A DNA stretch of 64,000 nt from NCBI RefSeq assembly GCF_000577895.1, contig NZ_HG917868.1, forward strand, positions 1,178,001 to 1,242,000, given 5' to 3'. Below, piece after piece: positions 36,434-45,792 of this stretch. Made by a program: the position numbers and the translations under genes. The notes beneath the pieces were generated by a model. It was not told the DNA's origin. It saw only the letters and a program-made list of their open reading frames with translations, and did not search any database. The DNA comes from Clostridium bornimense (lineage in GTDB: Bacteria > Bacillota > Clostridia > Clostridiales > Clostridiaceae). The stretch's first letter is position 1; every line of letters begins with the position of its first letter.

Positions 36434-37249
36434 ATGATAAATGTAGAAAAAATTGTAGAAAACTTAATTCATTGGGCATCTACAAAGGGAATTAAACTAG
36501 TAATAGGGATTATAATTCTGATTGTTGGATGGAAGTTAGTAAAGAAGTTACTAAAAATAATGAATGCAGTTTTAGAAAAAAGAGAAGTAGATCGTACCTT
36601 GGCTTCGTTTCTTGATGCAGTTTTAAATATTTCGCTAAAAATCCTATTATGTATAGTGGTAATGGAGTATGTTGGTATTGCTACAGCTGGATTGGCGGCT
36701 CTATTAGCTTCAGCTGGATTAGCAGTTGGACTAGCTTTGCAAGGAAGTTTGTCTAATTTTGGTGGAGGTGTGATAATACTTCTTATACGACCTTTTAATG
36801 TAGGAGATTTCATTGAGGGAGATGGTAAGTCTGGAGTCGTTGAGAGAATAGGAATATTTTATACTCATTTATTAACGCCAGATAATAAAGAAATAATGAT
36901 TCCTAATGGTACCTTAGCCAATACTACAGTTACAAATTATACATCAAAAGATTTAAGAAGGGTAGATCTTACTTTTGCTGCAGCTTATGAAGAAGATGTA
37001 CTAAAAGTTAAGAAGGTTATTGAAAATGTAATAAATGCTGAAAACTTTATTTTAAAAGATCCAGAGCCATTTATATCTATTTCTGAACATGGTGATAATG
37101 CTGTAGGATTTGTTGTAAAGGTTTGGTGTAAGACAGAAAATTACTGGACAGTATATTATAATTTATTAGAAAAAGTTAAAATTAGATTTGATGAAGAAAA
37201 TATATCTATACCATATCCACAAATGGATGTCCATATAAAAGATAAATAA
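36434..37249 (+). CDS. mscS: small-conductance mechanosensitive channel, MscS family
   Basis: A 271-residue MscS-type channel. Three membrane helices (about 18-36, 60-80 and 83-110) precede the beta domain; the pore helix has the Gly/Ala-rich pattern GLAALLASAGLAVGLALQGSLSNFGGG, and RPFNVGDFIEGDG then IPNGTLANTTVTNYT mark the beta domain. It releases solutes on hypo-osmotic shock. GAGGAGAAG precedes the ATG. It is a monocistronic unit between two terminators. Confidence 0.93.
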   Translation: MINVEKIVENLIHWASTKGIKLVIGIIILIVGWKLVKKLLKIMNAVLEKREVDRTLASFLDAVLNISLKILLCIVVMEYVGIATAGLAALLASAGLAVGLALQGSLSNFGGGVIILLIRPFNVGDFIEGDGKSGVVERIGIFYTHLLTPDNKEIMIPNGTLANTTVTNYTSKDLRRVDLTFAAAYEEDVLKVKKVIENVINAENFILKDPEPFISISEHGDNAVGFVVKVWCKTENYWTVYYNLLEKVKIRFDEENISIPYPQMDVHIKDK

Positions 37250-37263
37250 ACATAAATTTATAT

Positions 37264-37300
37264 AAAACGATGGTTAACATGCTACCATCGTTTTATTTTT
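37264..37300 (+). terminator. terminator of mscS
   Basis: AAAACGATGGT (37264-37274) pairs with ACCATCGTTTT (37284-37294), followed by ATTTTT. Confidence 0.9.
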
Positions 37301-37385
37301 GCTGTGTATCAGAGTATATATCTAACACATATAGTATATATAGTAAAGTTTATTATTCGAAAGCATTAAGGAGAAGATAAATATA

Positions 37386-38462
37386 ATGAAAAAGTTTGTT
37401 TTATACTCATCAGGAATATGTAATGAAGTTTTTACTAAGGATATATGCTTAATTCCTTTTGTTATGCAGAAATACTATGGTTATGAATCTAGTATATTAA
37501 CTTATACAAAAGAACAAAACTTTCCTGATAATGATAAGTATTTAGGGCATATGAAAATAACGTCAATAGAAAATGATGAACATTTAGATAGAGAATTAGA
37601 AAGTTCAGACGTTATTATGATGTTTGGTATTTATGATGATGTTATAGATTTGATTTATAGATATAAAAGATTAAATGAAAATGGCAAAATATATCTTAAA
37701 TTAGATATAAATTCATACTGGTTAAATAGTTTACATGTTAATATGAATAATTATATTATGGGAGCATTAAAAAAATGTGACCTAATTACTGCTGAAAATA
37801 GGAATAGTCAAGAATTTATAAATAATAATTGGGGTGTTAGAGTAGAGTATATACCTAATGGATATTATGAGTTTGTAAGTGATGATTATATTAATTATAA
37901 AGAAAAGAAAAATGTCATACTTTTTGTAGGTAGAGTAGGATCTCCAGATAAAGCAAATCATATTCTTCTGGAGGCCTTTGCTAGGATAGAAAATGAAATT
38001 GAGGATTGGAGTATTGAATTAGTAGGAAATGTAGATCCTGGTTTTATGGGATATATCAATGAATATTATTATAATAATCCCAAAAGAAGAGAACGGGTAA
38101 GATTAGTTGGCTTTTTAGGTAAAAAAGAACTTAAAGAGAAATATAAACAATCTAAGATTTTTTGTTTAACATCACCAAGTGAAGCTTGTGCAAATGTATT
38201 TTCACAAGCAATATCAAATGGATGTTATTTAATATCAACAGATGTAGATGGCGCAAGGGATATAACTAATAATGAAGAATTTGGATGTATTGTTCCTGTT
38301 TATGATATAGATAGACTTTCTATAGCATTAAAAGAGACATGTTTAAATGAAAAGTTACTAGAAGAGAATTGTATAGTAGCTCAAAAGTATGCTAAAGAAA
38401 GTTTGAATTGGATAAAATTATGTGACAAAATTAATAATTTTTTATTTCATAAAAGTAGTTAA
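37386..38462 (+). CDS. GT4-like (GT-B fold) glycosyltransferase
   Basis: A 358-residue GT-B glycosyltransferase. The C-terminal donor domain shows LFVGRVGSPDKANHILLEAF (about 180-199) and SPSEACANVFSQAISNG (about 262-278). The usual EX7E signature appears as E-X7-Q. No membrane segments. About 200 residues of its C-terminal half are nearly the same as those of the fused gene at 39584, so a recent duplication is likely. GGAGAAG precedes the ATG. It is the first gene of the surface-glycan island and has its own terminator. Confidence 0.85.
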   Translation: MKKFVLYSSGICNEVFTKDICLIPFVMQKYYGYESSILTYTKEQNFPDNDKYLGHMKITSIENDEHLDRELESSDVIMMFGIYDDVIDLIYRYKRLNENGKIYLKLDINSYWLNSLHVNMNNYIMGALKKCDLITAENRNSQEFINNNWGVRVEYIPNGYYEFVSDDYINYKEKKNVILFVGRVGSPDKANHILLEAFARIENEIEDWSIELVGNVDPGFMGYINEYYYNNPKRRERVRLVGFLGKKELKEKYKQSKIFCLTSPSEACANVFSQAISNGCYLISTDVDGARDITNNEEFGCIVPVYDIDRLSIALKETCLNEKLLEENCIVAQKYAKESLNWIKLCDKINNFLFHKSS

Positions 38463-38510
38463 CTTCAATAAAAAATAAAATTTTTCTATGTAAATGATAT
38501 GAGTATTGTA

Positions 38511-38551
38511 AAAAGGCTGATTTCTTAAAGTAAAGAGAATCAGCTTTTTTA
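38511..38551. terminator. terminator between GT4-like gene and the minus-strand methyltransferase-like gene
   Basis: AAAAGGCTGATTTCTT pairs imperfectly with AGAGAATCAGCTTTTTT. A-rich on the other flank, so it may act for both strands. Confidence 0.78.
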
Positions 38552-38608
38552 AATTCTAGTGATAATATTAGTTATTTATAATTAAAAAATACTACAGTGA
38601 ATAATATA

Positions 38609-39448
38609 TTATTTTCTTATTGAAGATTTCAATGTACTTAATACAAAATTTTTGTTTATTGTGAAATGATTTATTAAATAGAGTATGTCTTCAGTAAATT
38701 CTTCTAAATCTTCATATTGAAAATTTGAAATATAAGATATGCTGTTTTCTATATCTAATTTATTGTCTATTCGCATTAATTTATATTTTAAGTTAGTCAT
38801 ATCAATAGAATCATACTTTGATGGATCAAATTGTTTTTGAGATTTTATGAAATACTCATAAGTAGAATAGTCTAATTTGGAACTGGAATCATTAATAGAT
38901 AGTAGTTTTTCAATTAAATCTTCATCTTGTGCTATTGTATAATAATTAATTACATAAGGGTCATTAAAATTGTTTTCTAAAAGAAGTTTTTTTATTTCTT
39001 TAAGGGTAAAAAATCGTATAGTATCTTTATTAAAAAATTGAGAGTTTATATAAGAAAAATTACCGTTTAAAAGATCTTTTAATATACTTATATGCATTAC
39101 ATTTGTAAAACTACAGATAAGATCGCCGGATTCTTTTAGGTATTTTGATATTTTAGGAAAAGTATTCCAAGGATCTATTAGGTTTTCTAATGCGTGATCT
39201 AAAATTATATAGTCAAAAAATTTCTTTTTAAAATCAAGAGTTATTGCTTCTATATTACCAACAATAATATTTATATCATTATATAAAGAGTCATCAATGT
39301 TTTCATTAGTGATAATATATATTTTTGAATTCTTATATTTACTTTTTATGTCTGATAGTAAATTTATATTATTACAACTTAAAATTAATATGTTTAGTGG
39401 TTTTTTTGGAGATTTGTCCATTAAGCTTATAAAACTCATAATTTTCAC
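38609..39448 (-). CDS. degenerate SAM-methyltransferase-like protein
   Basis: A 279-residue protein similar in its first 150 residues to the methyltransferase half of the gene at 41998 (shared FDYIIL, LENLIDPW/LEKIRNPV and GNFSYINSQFF/GKFLNNSKDTL blocks). The SAM-binding glycine motif, EIGCGIG in that gene, is ILSCNNI here, so catalysis is doubtful. Its gene runs opposite to its neighbours. It may be a non-catalytic partner or a decaying copy. A weak leader and no clear partner are seen; the start has an AGGTGAA site. Confidence 0.75.
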   Translation of the reverse strand: MKIMSFISLMDKSPKKPLNILILSCNNINLLSDIKSKYKNSKIYIITNENIDDSLYNDINIIVGNIEAITLDFKKKFFDYIILDHALENLIDPWNTFPKISKYLKESGDLICSFTNVMHISILKDLLNGNFSYINSQFFNKDTIRFFTLKEIKKLLLENNFNDPYVINYYTIAQDEDLIEKLLSINDSSSKLDYSTYEYFIKSQKQFDPSKYDSIDMTNLKYKLMRIDNKLDIENSISYISNFQYEDLEEFTEDILYLINHFTINKNFVLSTLKSSIRK

Positions 39449-39583
39449 CTAACTTTCAATAATATATTTATATAAAGTTAAAATATTCATATATTTTGAT
39501 TTGTGTTACTAATAACAATGTATCAATTAATGTTATTATTCATATATTGTCAATAGTAGCAATAATGGATAAGGAAATAATGT

Positions 39584-41341
39584 ATGGATAAGAACAGTGT
39601 TTGCGTTATAACATATGTTAAAAATAAAAATATATATGAGGAGTGCCTTTATTATCTCAAAAACTTAAAGGTGCCAAAAAAAATGAGTTTAGAATTTTTG
39701 GGTATAACAGAAGCAAAATCCATAGCAGAAGCATATAATAAGGCAATTGTGCTGTCTAAAGCTAAATATAAAATTTATGTTGATGAAAATGCATTTATTA
39801 TAAATAGAGATCTTATAAAAGATATTGTAGAGATTTTTGATAAAGATGATAAAATTGGGATAATAGGAGTTGAAGGAAGAAAATTAACATTAAATTCTGG
39901 AGTATGCGTAGGAGAAAAAGTTAATATAAGAAATAAATATATTATAGAAAATGGAAATATACATTTAGATTTGATAGGAGAAGTTAATGACTATTATGAA
40001 GAAGTTGAAACAGTAAATGGAGTAGTTATGGCAACACAATATGATATTAAGTGGAGAGAGGATTTATTTAACGGAGATTATTTTTATGATGAGGCTCAAT
40101 GCAAAGAATTTCAACGTCATAGATATAAAGTTGTTGTCTTACTACAAGAAAAGCCATGGGGAACATTTACAAAAAGAAAATTAACTGATGACTATTATAA
40201 ATATGAAAATATATATTTAAAAGAGTATACCAGTGTCGAGGATAAAAAAATATCTTTATTTTTTCCAGAATTAGAAGATCAACATTTAACAAAAGATATA
40301 TGTTTAATACCATATGTAATGAAAGAATACTTTGGTTATAATGCTAGTTTCATTACTACAGGTGGATATAGAGAGTTCCCTTCTAATAAAAAATATCTAG
40401 GAGACATGTCTATTTATGTTGGTGAAGATATGGAAGAATGCATGAGAGAAATATCAAAGTCAGGAGTATTAATGTTAATATGGGTATATCAATTTAATAT
40501 TGACTTAATAAATAGATATAAAGAGATTAATCCAGAAGGAAAAGTATATGTAAAGTTAGATGCAAAAATGGAATCTATGGGATATCTTAATGGATATATG
40601 AATGATTATATATTAAATACATTAAAGAAGTGTGACCTAATTTCTGTAGAAAATAGGAATGTGCAAAGATATATCAATAGTGTATGGAATTTAGATGTAA
40701 AATATATACCTAATGGATATTATGATTTTATAAGTAATGATTATATTGATTATGAAGAGAAGAAAAATATAATACTTTTTGTAGGGAGAGTAGGTTCACC
40801 AGAAAAAGCAAATCATATTCTTTTAGAGGCCTTTTCTAAGATAGAGGATGAAATTGAAGATTGGAGTATTGAATTAGTAGGAAATGTAGAAAATAATTTT
40901 TTATCCTATATGGAGCAGTACTATCTTAATAATTCTAAGCTAAAAGAAAGAGTAAGGCTAATTGGAGTATTAGATAAGAAGGAACTTAAAGAAAAATATA
41001 AAAGTGCTAAGGTATTTTGTTTAACCTCACCTAGTGAAGCTTGTGCTAATGTGTTTTCGCAGGCAATATCAAATGGATGTTATTTAATATCAACGGATGT
41101 AGATGGTGCAAGAGATATAACCAACAATGAAGAATTTGGCTACATTGTTCCTGTTAATGATACAGAGAAACTTTCTATAGTATTAAAGGAAATTTGTTTA
41201 AATGAAAGTATATTAGAGAAGAACTGTATAGAAGCTCAAAAATATGCTAGAAAAAATCTAAGTTGGATAAAGCTATGTAGAGAAATTGATAATTATTTAT
41301 TTAATAAAGGGGAATTTTATTCTGAAAATGAATATGAATAA
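39584..41341 (+). CDS. two-domain glycosyltransferase fusion (GT2-like + GT4-like)
   Basis: A 585-residue fusion. Residues 1-215 match the stand-alone protein encoded at 41328 (Glyco_tranf_2_5-like; shared YDIKWRED and AEAYNKA/ASAYNDA). Residues about 220-580 match the GT4-like protein at 37386. In the first half the HQD of the stand-alone protein (YLHQDTF) is DEN (YVDENAF) and the CIHDCG segment is lost, so this half may not be catalytic. The second half again has E-X7-Q. It begins an operon with the next two genes and overlaps the second by 14 bp. Confidence 0.85.
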   Translation: MDKNSVCVITYVKNKNIYEECLYYLKNLKVPKKMSLEFLGITEAKSIAEAYNKAIVLSKAKYKIYVDENAFIINRDLIKDIVEIFDKDDKIGIIGVEGRKLTLNSGVCVGEKVNIRNKYIIENGNIHLDLIGEVNDYYEEVETVNGVVMATQYDIKWREDLFNGDYFYDEAQCKEFQRHRYKVVVLLQEKPWGTFTKRKLTDDYYKYENIYLKEYTSVEDKKISLFFPELEDQHLTKDICLIPYVMKEYFGYNASFITTGGYREFPSNKKYLGDMSIYVGEDMEECMREISKSGVLMLIWVYQFNIDLINRYKEINPEGKVYVKLDAKMESMGYLNGYMNDYILNTLKKCDLISVENRNVQRYINSVWNLDVKYIPNGYYDFISNDYIDYEEKKNIILFVGRVGSPEKANHILLEAFSKIEDEIEDWSIELVGNVENNFLSYMEQYYLNNSKLKERVRLIGVLDKKELKEKYKSAKVFCLTSPSEACANVFSQAISNGCYLISTDVDGARDITNNEEFGYIVPVNDTEKLSIVLKEICLNESILEKNCIEAQKYARKNLSWIKLCREIDNYLFNKGEFYSENEYE

Positions 41342-41993
41342 AGTATGTTTTATAACAGCAGTTAATGATGAAGTTAAATATGAAGAGTGTAAGTTTTATA
41401 TTAATAATTTAGAAATACCAGAAGATATAAAAATTGAGTTTGTAGCTATAAGAAAAGCTGAGTCAATAGCAAGTGCATATAATGATGCTATGAATAAAAG
41501 TGATGCTAAATATAAAGTTTATCTTCATCAAGATACCTTTATAATAAATAAAAAATTTATATATCTTATTTTAGACTTATTTAAAAATAATAAGATAGGT
41601 ATGATTGGTGTTGCAGGAGGAAGAGGAATAGATGATACTGGTATATGGTCCAAGTTTTCCGAAGTAATAACGAGAGTTTATGATACTGGAGATCCTGGAT
41701 ATATTCATTTATTATCCTACGGAAAGATTGATGGGCAATATGAAAAAGTTGATATAATAGATGGATTAATAATGATAACTCAATATGATATAAAATGGAG
41801 AGAAGATATATTTAAAGGTTGGCACTTTTATGATGCTTCTCAAAGTAGAGAATTTAAAAATAGGGGATACGAAGTAATTGTTCCTAGACAAGATAATGTA
41901 TGGTGTATACATGATTGCGGAAATGTAGATATGAATATGTATGAAGAAAATAGAAAGATATTTGTTGGAGAATATATAAAGGAGAATATGTAA
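41328..41993 (+). CDS. glycosyltransferase, Glyco_tranf_2_5-like
   Basis: A 221-residue single-domain protein with YLHQDTFI (putative metal/nucleotide site), GVAGGRGI, YDIKWRED and WCIHDCGN motifs of the family related to StrF-like glycosyltransferases. The frame opens at TTG 41286; I favour ATG 41328 within the end of the upstream gene, although CTG 41322 lies at better spacing from AAGGGG, so the start is uncertain. It is the stand-alone version of the N-terminal half of the fusion at 39584 and lies between it and the GT2-methyltransferase fusion. Confidence 0.8.
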   Translation: MNMNKVCFITAVNDEVKYEECKFYINNLEIPEDIKIEFVAIRKAESIASAYNDAMNKSDAKYKVYLHQDTFIINKKFIYLILDLFKNNKIGMIGVAGGRGIDDTGIWSKFSEVITRVYDTGDPGYIHLLSYGKIDGQYEKVDIIDGLIMITQYDIKWREDIFKGWHFYDASQSREFKNRGYEVIVPRQDNVWCIHDCGNVDMNMYEENRKIFVGEYIKENM

Positions 41994-41997
41994 ACTT

Positions 41998-43422
41998 ATG
42001 GCTTATAATATATCAATTAATGATAGAACATCAGAATATATAAAAAATTATAATTTTGAGCCTACAAAAGATTTTATGAAGTTTACAAGTATAGTTATAT
42101 TATCTTTTAATGAATTGGAAAATACTAAACTTTGTATAGAGAGTGTAAAAAAATTTACTTTAAAAAGTATTTCTGAAATAATAGTTGTAGATAATGGTTC
42201 AACTGATGGAACAGTAGAATGGTTGAGAAACCAAGATGATATAAAAACAATTTTTCTAAAAATTAATGTTGGAATAGCACCTGGGTTTAATATAGGATAT
42301 AAAGAAGCTAAAGGGGATACAGTAGTTTTTTTAGCTAATGATACTATTGTTACACCTAATTGGATAAATAATATAAGCAATGCTTTATATAGTGATGAAA
42401 GTATAGCGGCAGTAACAGCTGTAGTAAATAAAGGATTAGAGTCAATAACAATTCCTGTTAGTTATAATAATATTGAAGAAATGATTAGCTTTGCAATAAG
42501 GAATAATATAAGTGATCCAAGTAGATGGAAAAACAAAATATTATTAGGTTTGTATTGTATTGTAGTTAAGAAAAAAGTGTTAGATAAAGTAGGTGCTTTT
42601 GATGAACGATTTGCACCGGCTTATTTTGAAGATTTTGATTTAGGATTAAATTTAATAAGCAATGGATATAAGATAATTCAATGTGATGATGCATTTATTC
42701 ATCATTTTTCTGATGTTACTATTAGAAAAAATCCACAAAGATATGAAATAATGAATAAAGGACAAATTAAATTTAATAATAAGTGGAAATTTGATATGGT
42801 ACGGTTTAATAAAATACGAGAAGACTTAATAGGATTCATTAATGATGATTATGAAACGCCAATTAATGTTTTAGAAATAGGCTGTGGTATTGGGTTAACA
42901 TTATTAGAAGTAAAAAATAAATATAAAAAAAGTAATTTATTTGGTATAGAAAAGGATGCTAATGCAGTTGCTATTTCTAAGGGCATAGCTGAGGTAGAAA
43001 TAGAAGATGTTGAATTTGCACAGTTTAATTACGATAAAGAAATTTTTGATTATATAATATTAGGAAGTGCATTGGAAAAGATTAGAAATCCAGTAGCACT
43101 TCTTAATAAATTAACTTCATATCTGAAAGAGGATGGATATATATTATTTAGTGCTAATAATATTATGAATATTAATAGTATAAAGGATATTATTAATGGA
43201 AAATTTCTTAATAATTCAAAGGACACTTTAAGATGTTTTAGTATTGATGAAATATATACCTTGATTGAGGGAAAATTTATAATAGAAGAACTTTTTTATA
43301 GATATTATTTAGAGGAAGATAGGGATAAAGAATTAATAGATGTGCTGTGTAAATATGGGAAAAGTGATAGGATAAACTATAGTATTAAAAAATATTATAT
43401 TAAAGCAAAATTAAAGAAATAA
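41998..43422 (+). CDS. GT2 glycosyltransferase fused to SAM methyltransferase
   Basis: A 474-residue bifunctional protein. Residues 20-270 are a GT-A (GT2) domain with VILSFN, VVDNGSTDGT, FLANDTIVTP (DxD region as AND) and FDERFAPAYFEDFDLG. Residues 280-474 are a class I methyltransferase with VLEIGCGIGLTLLE and DYIILGSALEKIRNP. It is likely to add a sugar and methylate the glycan, order and sugar unknown. It closes the 39584 operon and is followed by a strong terminator. It is paralogous to the shorter gene at 44636. Confidence 0.88.
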   Translation: MAYNISINDRTSEYIKNYNFEPTKDFMKFTSIVILSFNELENTKLCIESVKKFTLKSISEIIVVDNGSTDGTVEWLRNQDDIKTIFLKINVGIAPGFNIGYKEAKGDTVVFLANDTIVTPNWINNISNALYSDESIAAVTAVVNKGLESITIPVSYNNIEEMISFAIRNNISDPSRWKNKILLGLYCIVVKKKVLDKVGAFDERFAPAYFEDFDLGLNLISNGYKIIQCDDAFIHHFSDVTIRKNPQRYEIMNKGQIKFNNKWKFDMVRFNKIREDLIGFINDDYETPINVLEIGCGIGLTLLEVKNKYKKSNLFGIEKDANAVAISKGIAEVEIEDVEFAQFNYDKEIFDYIILGSALEKIRNPVALLNKLTSYLKEDGYILFSANNIMNINSIKDIINGKFLNNSKDTLRCFSIDEIYTLIEGKFIIEELFYRYYLEEDRDKELIDVLCKYGKSDRINYSIKKYYIKAKLKK

Positions 43423-43430
43423 ACGTAGTG

Positions 43431-43470
43431 AAGCTATATAAAACTTATTTTATATAGCTTTTCTTATTTT
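43431..43470 (+). terminator. terminator of the 39584-43422 glycan operon
   Basis: A perfect 13-bp stem (43431-43443 with 43448-43460), loop CTTA, followed by TTCTTATTTT. Confidence 0.9.
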
Positions 43471-43570
43471 ATTAAGAGGAGTTTATATTGTATCAAATAT
43501 GTTGGTAAAACATATATTATGTATAGGAAGTTACTGGTACTTTTAATATTTATAGGAGAAGCAATAAATT

Positions 43571-44632
43571 ATGATAATTGATATAGTATTGTATTATGGC
43601 CAGGGAAGAGGCGGACTAGAAGATGTTATTACAAAGGTTTCAAGAGGATTAAGAAACAAAGGCCATAGGGTTAGAGTATTTCAAGCATATAGACCCCAAT
43701 ATATAGAATGGGAAGAGAAATTGGATGAAATATATTATTATGGAGAAGATATTCCATGGGGATCATATTTGGAGCAATATGGAAATGGGTATAAAAAGCT
43801 TCTAGAAACGATGGATAAACCAGATATTGTGTTAGCAACACATGCACCATTGCAAAGTTATATATGCTATATTGGCGTTAATGAAGGATCTGATAAAAAG
43901 ACTCCAATAATTTCATGGATACATGGTCCTATAGATTTTTATGGTGGACGTAATTTGTTACAGTATAGTAATGCACATTTAGCAATATGTGAAAATGTTA
44001 TGGAGGATCTTTCTAAAACTATTGAAAGAGAGAAAATATATGTAGTTGGAAATCCTGTAGAGGTAAAGAATCAAAAAGTATGTAAAAGACCGAAGGAAAC
44101 TCTAAAATTACTTTTTGTAGGAAGGTTTTCTAATGTGGAAAAACGATTAGATATATTATTTAAAGCTTTAGCATTGGTAAAAGAGCCATGGAGTATTCAG
44201 ATTATTGGAGATGGAATTGATCACGACATGATTGTAAATTTGTCAAAAGATTTAGGTATATATGACCATATAGAATGGATGGGGTGGAAAGAGAATCCAT
44301 GGGATTATGTACAGGAGGTATCAGTTTTAATACTTACCTCTGATCTAGAAGGATTTGGACTTGTAGTAGTTGAAGCTTTATCCAGAGGAATACCAGTGAT
44401 TTCAACAAGTTGTGGTGGGCCAACCTATATGATTAAAAATGATATAAATGGGTGGCTAATAGAAAAGAAAGATTATGTAAAATTAGCGGAATTGCTTAAC
44501 AAGTTACAAGAAAAAGGCTTAAACTTACCTGATGCTAAAAATTGTATTGATTCTGTTCTAAAATATGATGTGGATAATGTTATTGATAATATAGAAAAAG
44601 TATTACTGAAAGAATGCAGTAAGGAGGAATAG
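43571..44632 (+). CDS. GT4 family glycosyltransferase
   Basis: A 353-residue GT-B glycosyltransferase with the normal signatures: YYGQGRGGLEDVITKVSRGL at the N-terminus (acceptor domain), LLFVGRFSNVEKRLDILFKA (about 178-197), and SDLEGFGLVVVEALSRG with a true E-X7-E. It differs clearly from the E-X7-Q pair at 37386 and 39584. AGGAGAAG precedes the ATG. It heads a second glycan operon that continues through 48848, with 3-bp to 26-bp gaps between genes. Confidence 0.92.
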   Translation: MIIDIVLYYGQGRGGLEDVITKVSRGLRNKGHRVRVFQAYRPQYIEWEEKLDEIYYYGEDIPWGSYLEQYGNGYKKLLETMDKPDIVLATHAPLQSYICYIGVNEGSDKKTPIISWIHGPIDFYGGRNLLQYSNAHLAICENVMEDLSKTIEREKIYVVGNPVEVKNQKVCKRPKETLKLLFVGRFSNVEKRLDILFKALALVKEPWSIQIIGDGIDHDMIVNLSKDLGIYDHIEWMGWKENPWDYVQEVSVLILTSDLEGFGLVVVEALSRGIPVISTSCGGPTYMIKNDINGWLIEKKDYVKLAELLNKLQEKGLNLPDAKNCIDSVLKYDVDNVIDNIEKVLLKECSKEE

Positions 44633-44635
44633 GAA

Positions 44636-45766
44636 GTGGAATCTAAAGATTTACTAAATGATTTAAAAACTATTAGTGATTTTAAATATATTCCTTCAAA
44701 TAAAGATAGTAAATTTACTAGTATCATCATAGTTACATTCAATGGTTTAGAATATACAAAGTTATGTATAGAAAGTATTAGGAAATTTACAGAAAAAGAG
44801 TCATACGAGATTATTGTTGTAGATAATAATTCTACTGATGGTACTAAGGAATGGATTAGTAATGAAAGTGATTTAAAAGTAATAATTAACAAAGATAATT
44901 TAGGTTTTACAACTGCTTGTAATGAAGGAATAAGAATTGCTAGAGGCGATATTTTGTTGCTTAATAATGATGTTATAGTGACACCTAGATGGTTAGATAA
45001 TCTTAGAGAAGCACTGTATAGTGCCCCTAATATAGGCGCTGTAGGTCCTGTATCAAATTATGTATCAAATAATCAACAGATAGATGTAAGTTACAACAAT
45101 GTATATGAAATGTTGAAATTTGCAGATGAATTTAATGTTTCTAATAGTATGTTATGGGAATATAAAATTAAGTTGATAGGGTATTGTTATTTAATTAAAA
45201 AAGAAGTTATCGATAAAGTAGGACTTTTAGATGAAAGGTTTACTCCTGGTCATTATGAAGATGATGATATCTCTATAAGAATAATATATAGTGGATATAA
45301 TTTACTGATGTGTAAAGATACTTTTATACATCACTTTGGTAGTGCTAGCTTTAAGAAAAAAGATGACTTAGGTATTTTAATAAGCACAAATTATTATAAA
45401 TTTATTGAAAAGTGGGGATTTGAAATAGCATTTGGAGCTCCAGTGAAATGGGATTCAATTAATAAAATTAATGTACGAAATAATGAAGAAATAAATATCT
45501 TAGAAGTAGGGTGTGGTTTAGGTGGAACATTATTGGAATTAAAGAATAGATATAAAAATCTGAATTTATATGGGATAGAAGAAAATTTAGTTATAGGTAA
45601 AGTTTCTAAAGGAGTGTTCAACGTTATTATTGATGATGTAAGAACTGCTGAATTACCATACCCAAAAAGATTTTTTGATTATATTTTGTTGGGAGATAAA
45701 ATCAATGATAAAGAAATAAAAGATAAATTTACTATGTATTTAAAAGTTGGTGGTGAAATTATATAG
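44636..45766 (+). CDS. GT2 glycosyltransferase with truncated methyltransferase domain
   Basis: A 376-residue paralogue of the gene at 41998. The GT2 domain is complete (IVTFNG, VVDNNSTDGT, LLLNNDVIVTP, LDERFTPGHYEDDD). The methyltransferase part keeps ILEVGCGLGGTLLE and FDYILLGD but ends soon after, at LKVGGEII, about 90 residues shorter than in the paralogue. The stop occurs without a visible frame error, so the loss is either old or functional. It starts at GTG 44636 with AAGGAGGAAT upstream, 3 bp after the GT4 gene. Confidence 0.85.
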   Translation: MESKDLLNDLKTISDFKYIPSNKDSKFTSIIIVTFNGLEYTKLCIESIRKFTEKESYEIIVVDNNSTDGTKEWISNESDLKVIINKDNLGFTTACNEGIRIARGDILLLNNDVIVTPRWLDNLREALYSAPNIGAVGPVSNYVSNNQQIDVSYNNVYEMLKFADEFNVSNSMLWEYKIKLIGYCYLIKKEVIDKVGLLDERFTPGHYEDDDISIRIIYSGYNLLMCKDTFIHHFGSASFKKKDDLGILISTNYYKFIEKWGFEIAFGAPVKWDSINKINVRNNEEINILEVGCGLGGTLLELKNRYKNLNLYGIEENLVIGKVSKGVFNVIIDDVRTAELPYPKRFFDYILLGDKINDKEIKDKFTMYLKVGGEII

Positions 45767-45792
45767 TAATAATCAATTTGAGGAGAATATTT

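Noticed and set aside
44636-45766. Frameshift as the cause of the shortened methyltransferase half
   Set aside because: The frame runs to a normal TAG and the next gene follows with its own AGGAGA site; no continuation of the methyltransferase sequence was seen in other frames downstream.
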